A stretch of 28,393 nucleotides of DNA from DATAQC01 sp046263055 (GTDB lineage Bacteria > Actinomycetota > Acidimicrobiia > Acidimicrobiales > AC-14). The notes beneath the pieces are model-generated. The model was not told the origin of the DNA. It was given only the letters and a program-made list of their open reading frames with translations, and did not search any database. The translations under genes were made by a program, and so were the position numbers. Below, piece by piece: positions 28,160-28,393 of this stretch (the stretch's first letter is position 1; each line of letters begins with the position of its first letter). The stretch is from assembly GCA_046263055.1 (NCBI GenBank), contig JBHELO010000154.1:1-28393 (forward strand). The letters are read 5' to 3'.

Positions 28160-28393
28160 ATGAGCCCGCTGCTGCGGGCCGCCACCCGGCGGAGCCCGCT
28201 GGCCCGCACCCAGACGTCGCACGTCGCCGCCCTGCTGGGCGTCGAGCTGGAACCGGTGCTGGTCGAGACGTCGGCCGACCGCCGGGGGGACGTGCCGGTG
28301 TGGGAGCTGGGCGGGCAGGGCGCCTTCGTGCGGGAGGTGCAGGCCGCGGTGCTCGACGGCCGGGCCGACCTGGCCGTGCACTCTGCCAAGGAC
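28160..28393 (+). CDS. hemC: Porphobilinogen deaminase (hydroxymethylbilane synthase), 3' partial
   Basis: The first 78 residues, from ATG 28160, run off the window. LLRAATRRSPLARTQTSHVA matches the N-terminal (R-x-S-x-L-A-x-x-Q) substrate-binding segment. LGGQGAFVREVQAAVLDGRA and the truncated DLAVHSAKD correspond to the family's KGLFxKEIE...DxAVHSxKD blocks. It joins four porphobilinogens into hydroxymethylbilane. It starts 24 nt after the hemA stop, so it belongs to the same operon. Confidence 0.9.
   Translation, partial: MSPLLRAATRRSPLARTQTSHVAALLGVELEPVLVETSADRRGDVPVWELGGQGAFVREVQAAVLDGRADLAVHSAKD

Overview
The window looks like the chromosome of a very GC-rich actinobacterium, most likely an Acidimicrobiia-type lineage. 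The clues are a mycothiol glycosyltransferase (MshA), an RsiG-like protein, nickel superoxide dismutase with its SodX protease, a rex - precorrin-2 dehydrogenase - hemA - hemC gene order, and several genes that look leaderless. The exact taxon is an inference. No IS element, CRISPR array, rRNA or tRNA was seen.

Layout. (1) 2-859: a divergent CdsA-like membrane protein, running in from the left edge. (2) 896-5831, minus strand: sodN, an O-antigen-ligase/TPR protein, an ECF sigma factor and a membrane-anchored sensor/anti-sigma-like protein. The last three overlap in sequence. sodX diverges from sodN. (3) 5921-10741, plus strand: sodX, an RsiG-like c-di-GMP-type protein, mshA, an M23 peptidase behind a structured leader, proC and a small excisionase-like HTH protein. 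(4) 10742-11233: intergenic, with a decayed fragment of a polyprenyl-phosphate sugar transferase. (5) 11234-20068, minus strand: a five-gene exopolysaccharide operon in the order GDP-mannose-6-dehydrogenase-like (algD type), GT4 glycosyltransferase (frameshifted as read), asparagine synthase, bi-domain MDR/Gfo-Idh oxidoreductase, heparinase II/III-like protein. (6) 20234-22640: a SAM hydrolase family gene, a 29-residue membrane peptide, a CheY-like receiver on the minus strand, and selD. (7) 22799-25103, minus strand: an EfeO-type cupredoxin lipoprotein, an EfeU/FTR1 iron permease and a multi-pass membrane protein of unknown function. (8) 25363 to the end, plus strand: rex, precorrin-2 dehydrogenase, hemA and the start of hemC.

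The strongest discovery is selD. The gene is open from ATG 21600 to 22640 only if the TGA at 21648-21650 is read as selenocysteine. That codon falls exactly at the catalytic residue 17, inside SHGAG-U-ACK, and is followed by two back-to-back perfect hairpins. The second hairpin has a GCAGGTC top much like the E. coli fdhF SECIS. The host is therefore predicted to decode UGA as Sec.

Other signals worth checking: a well-formed promoter (TTGCAT-N17-TATGGT) feeding an unassigned structured leader in front of the M23 peptidase; a perfect dyad in the mshA promoter; a Rex-type operator over the rex promoter; 15-bp tandem repeats in the sodN leader; a cluster of three perfect palindromes upstream of rex; and a recurring TANNNT box 6-9 nt before start codons, which suggests leaderless transcripts.
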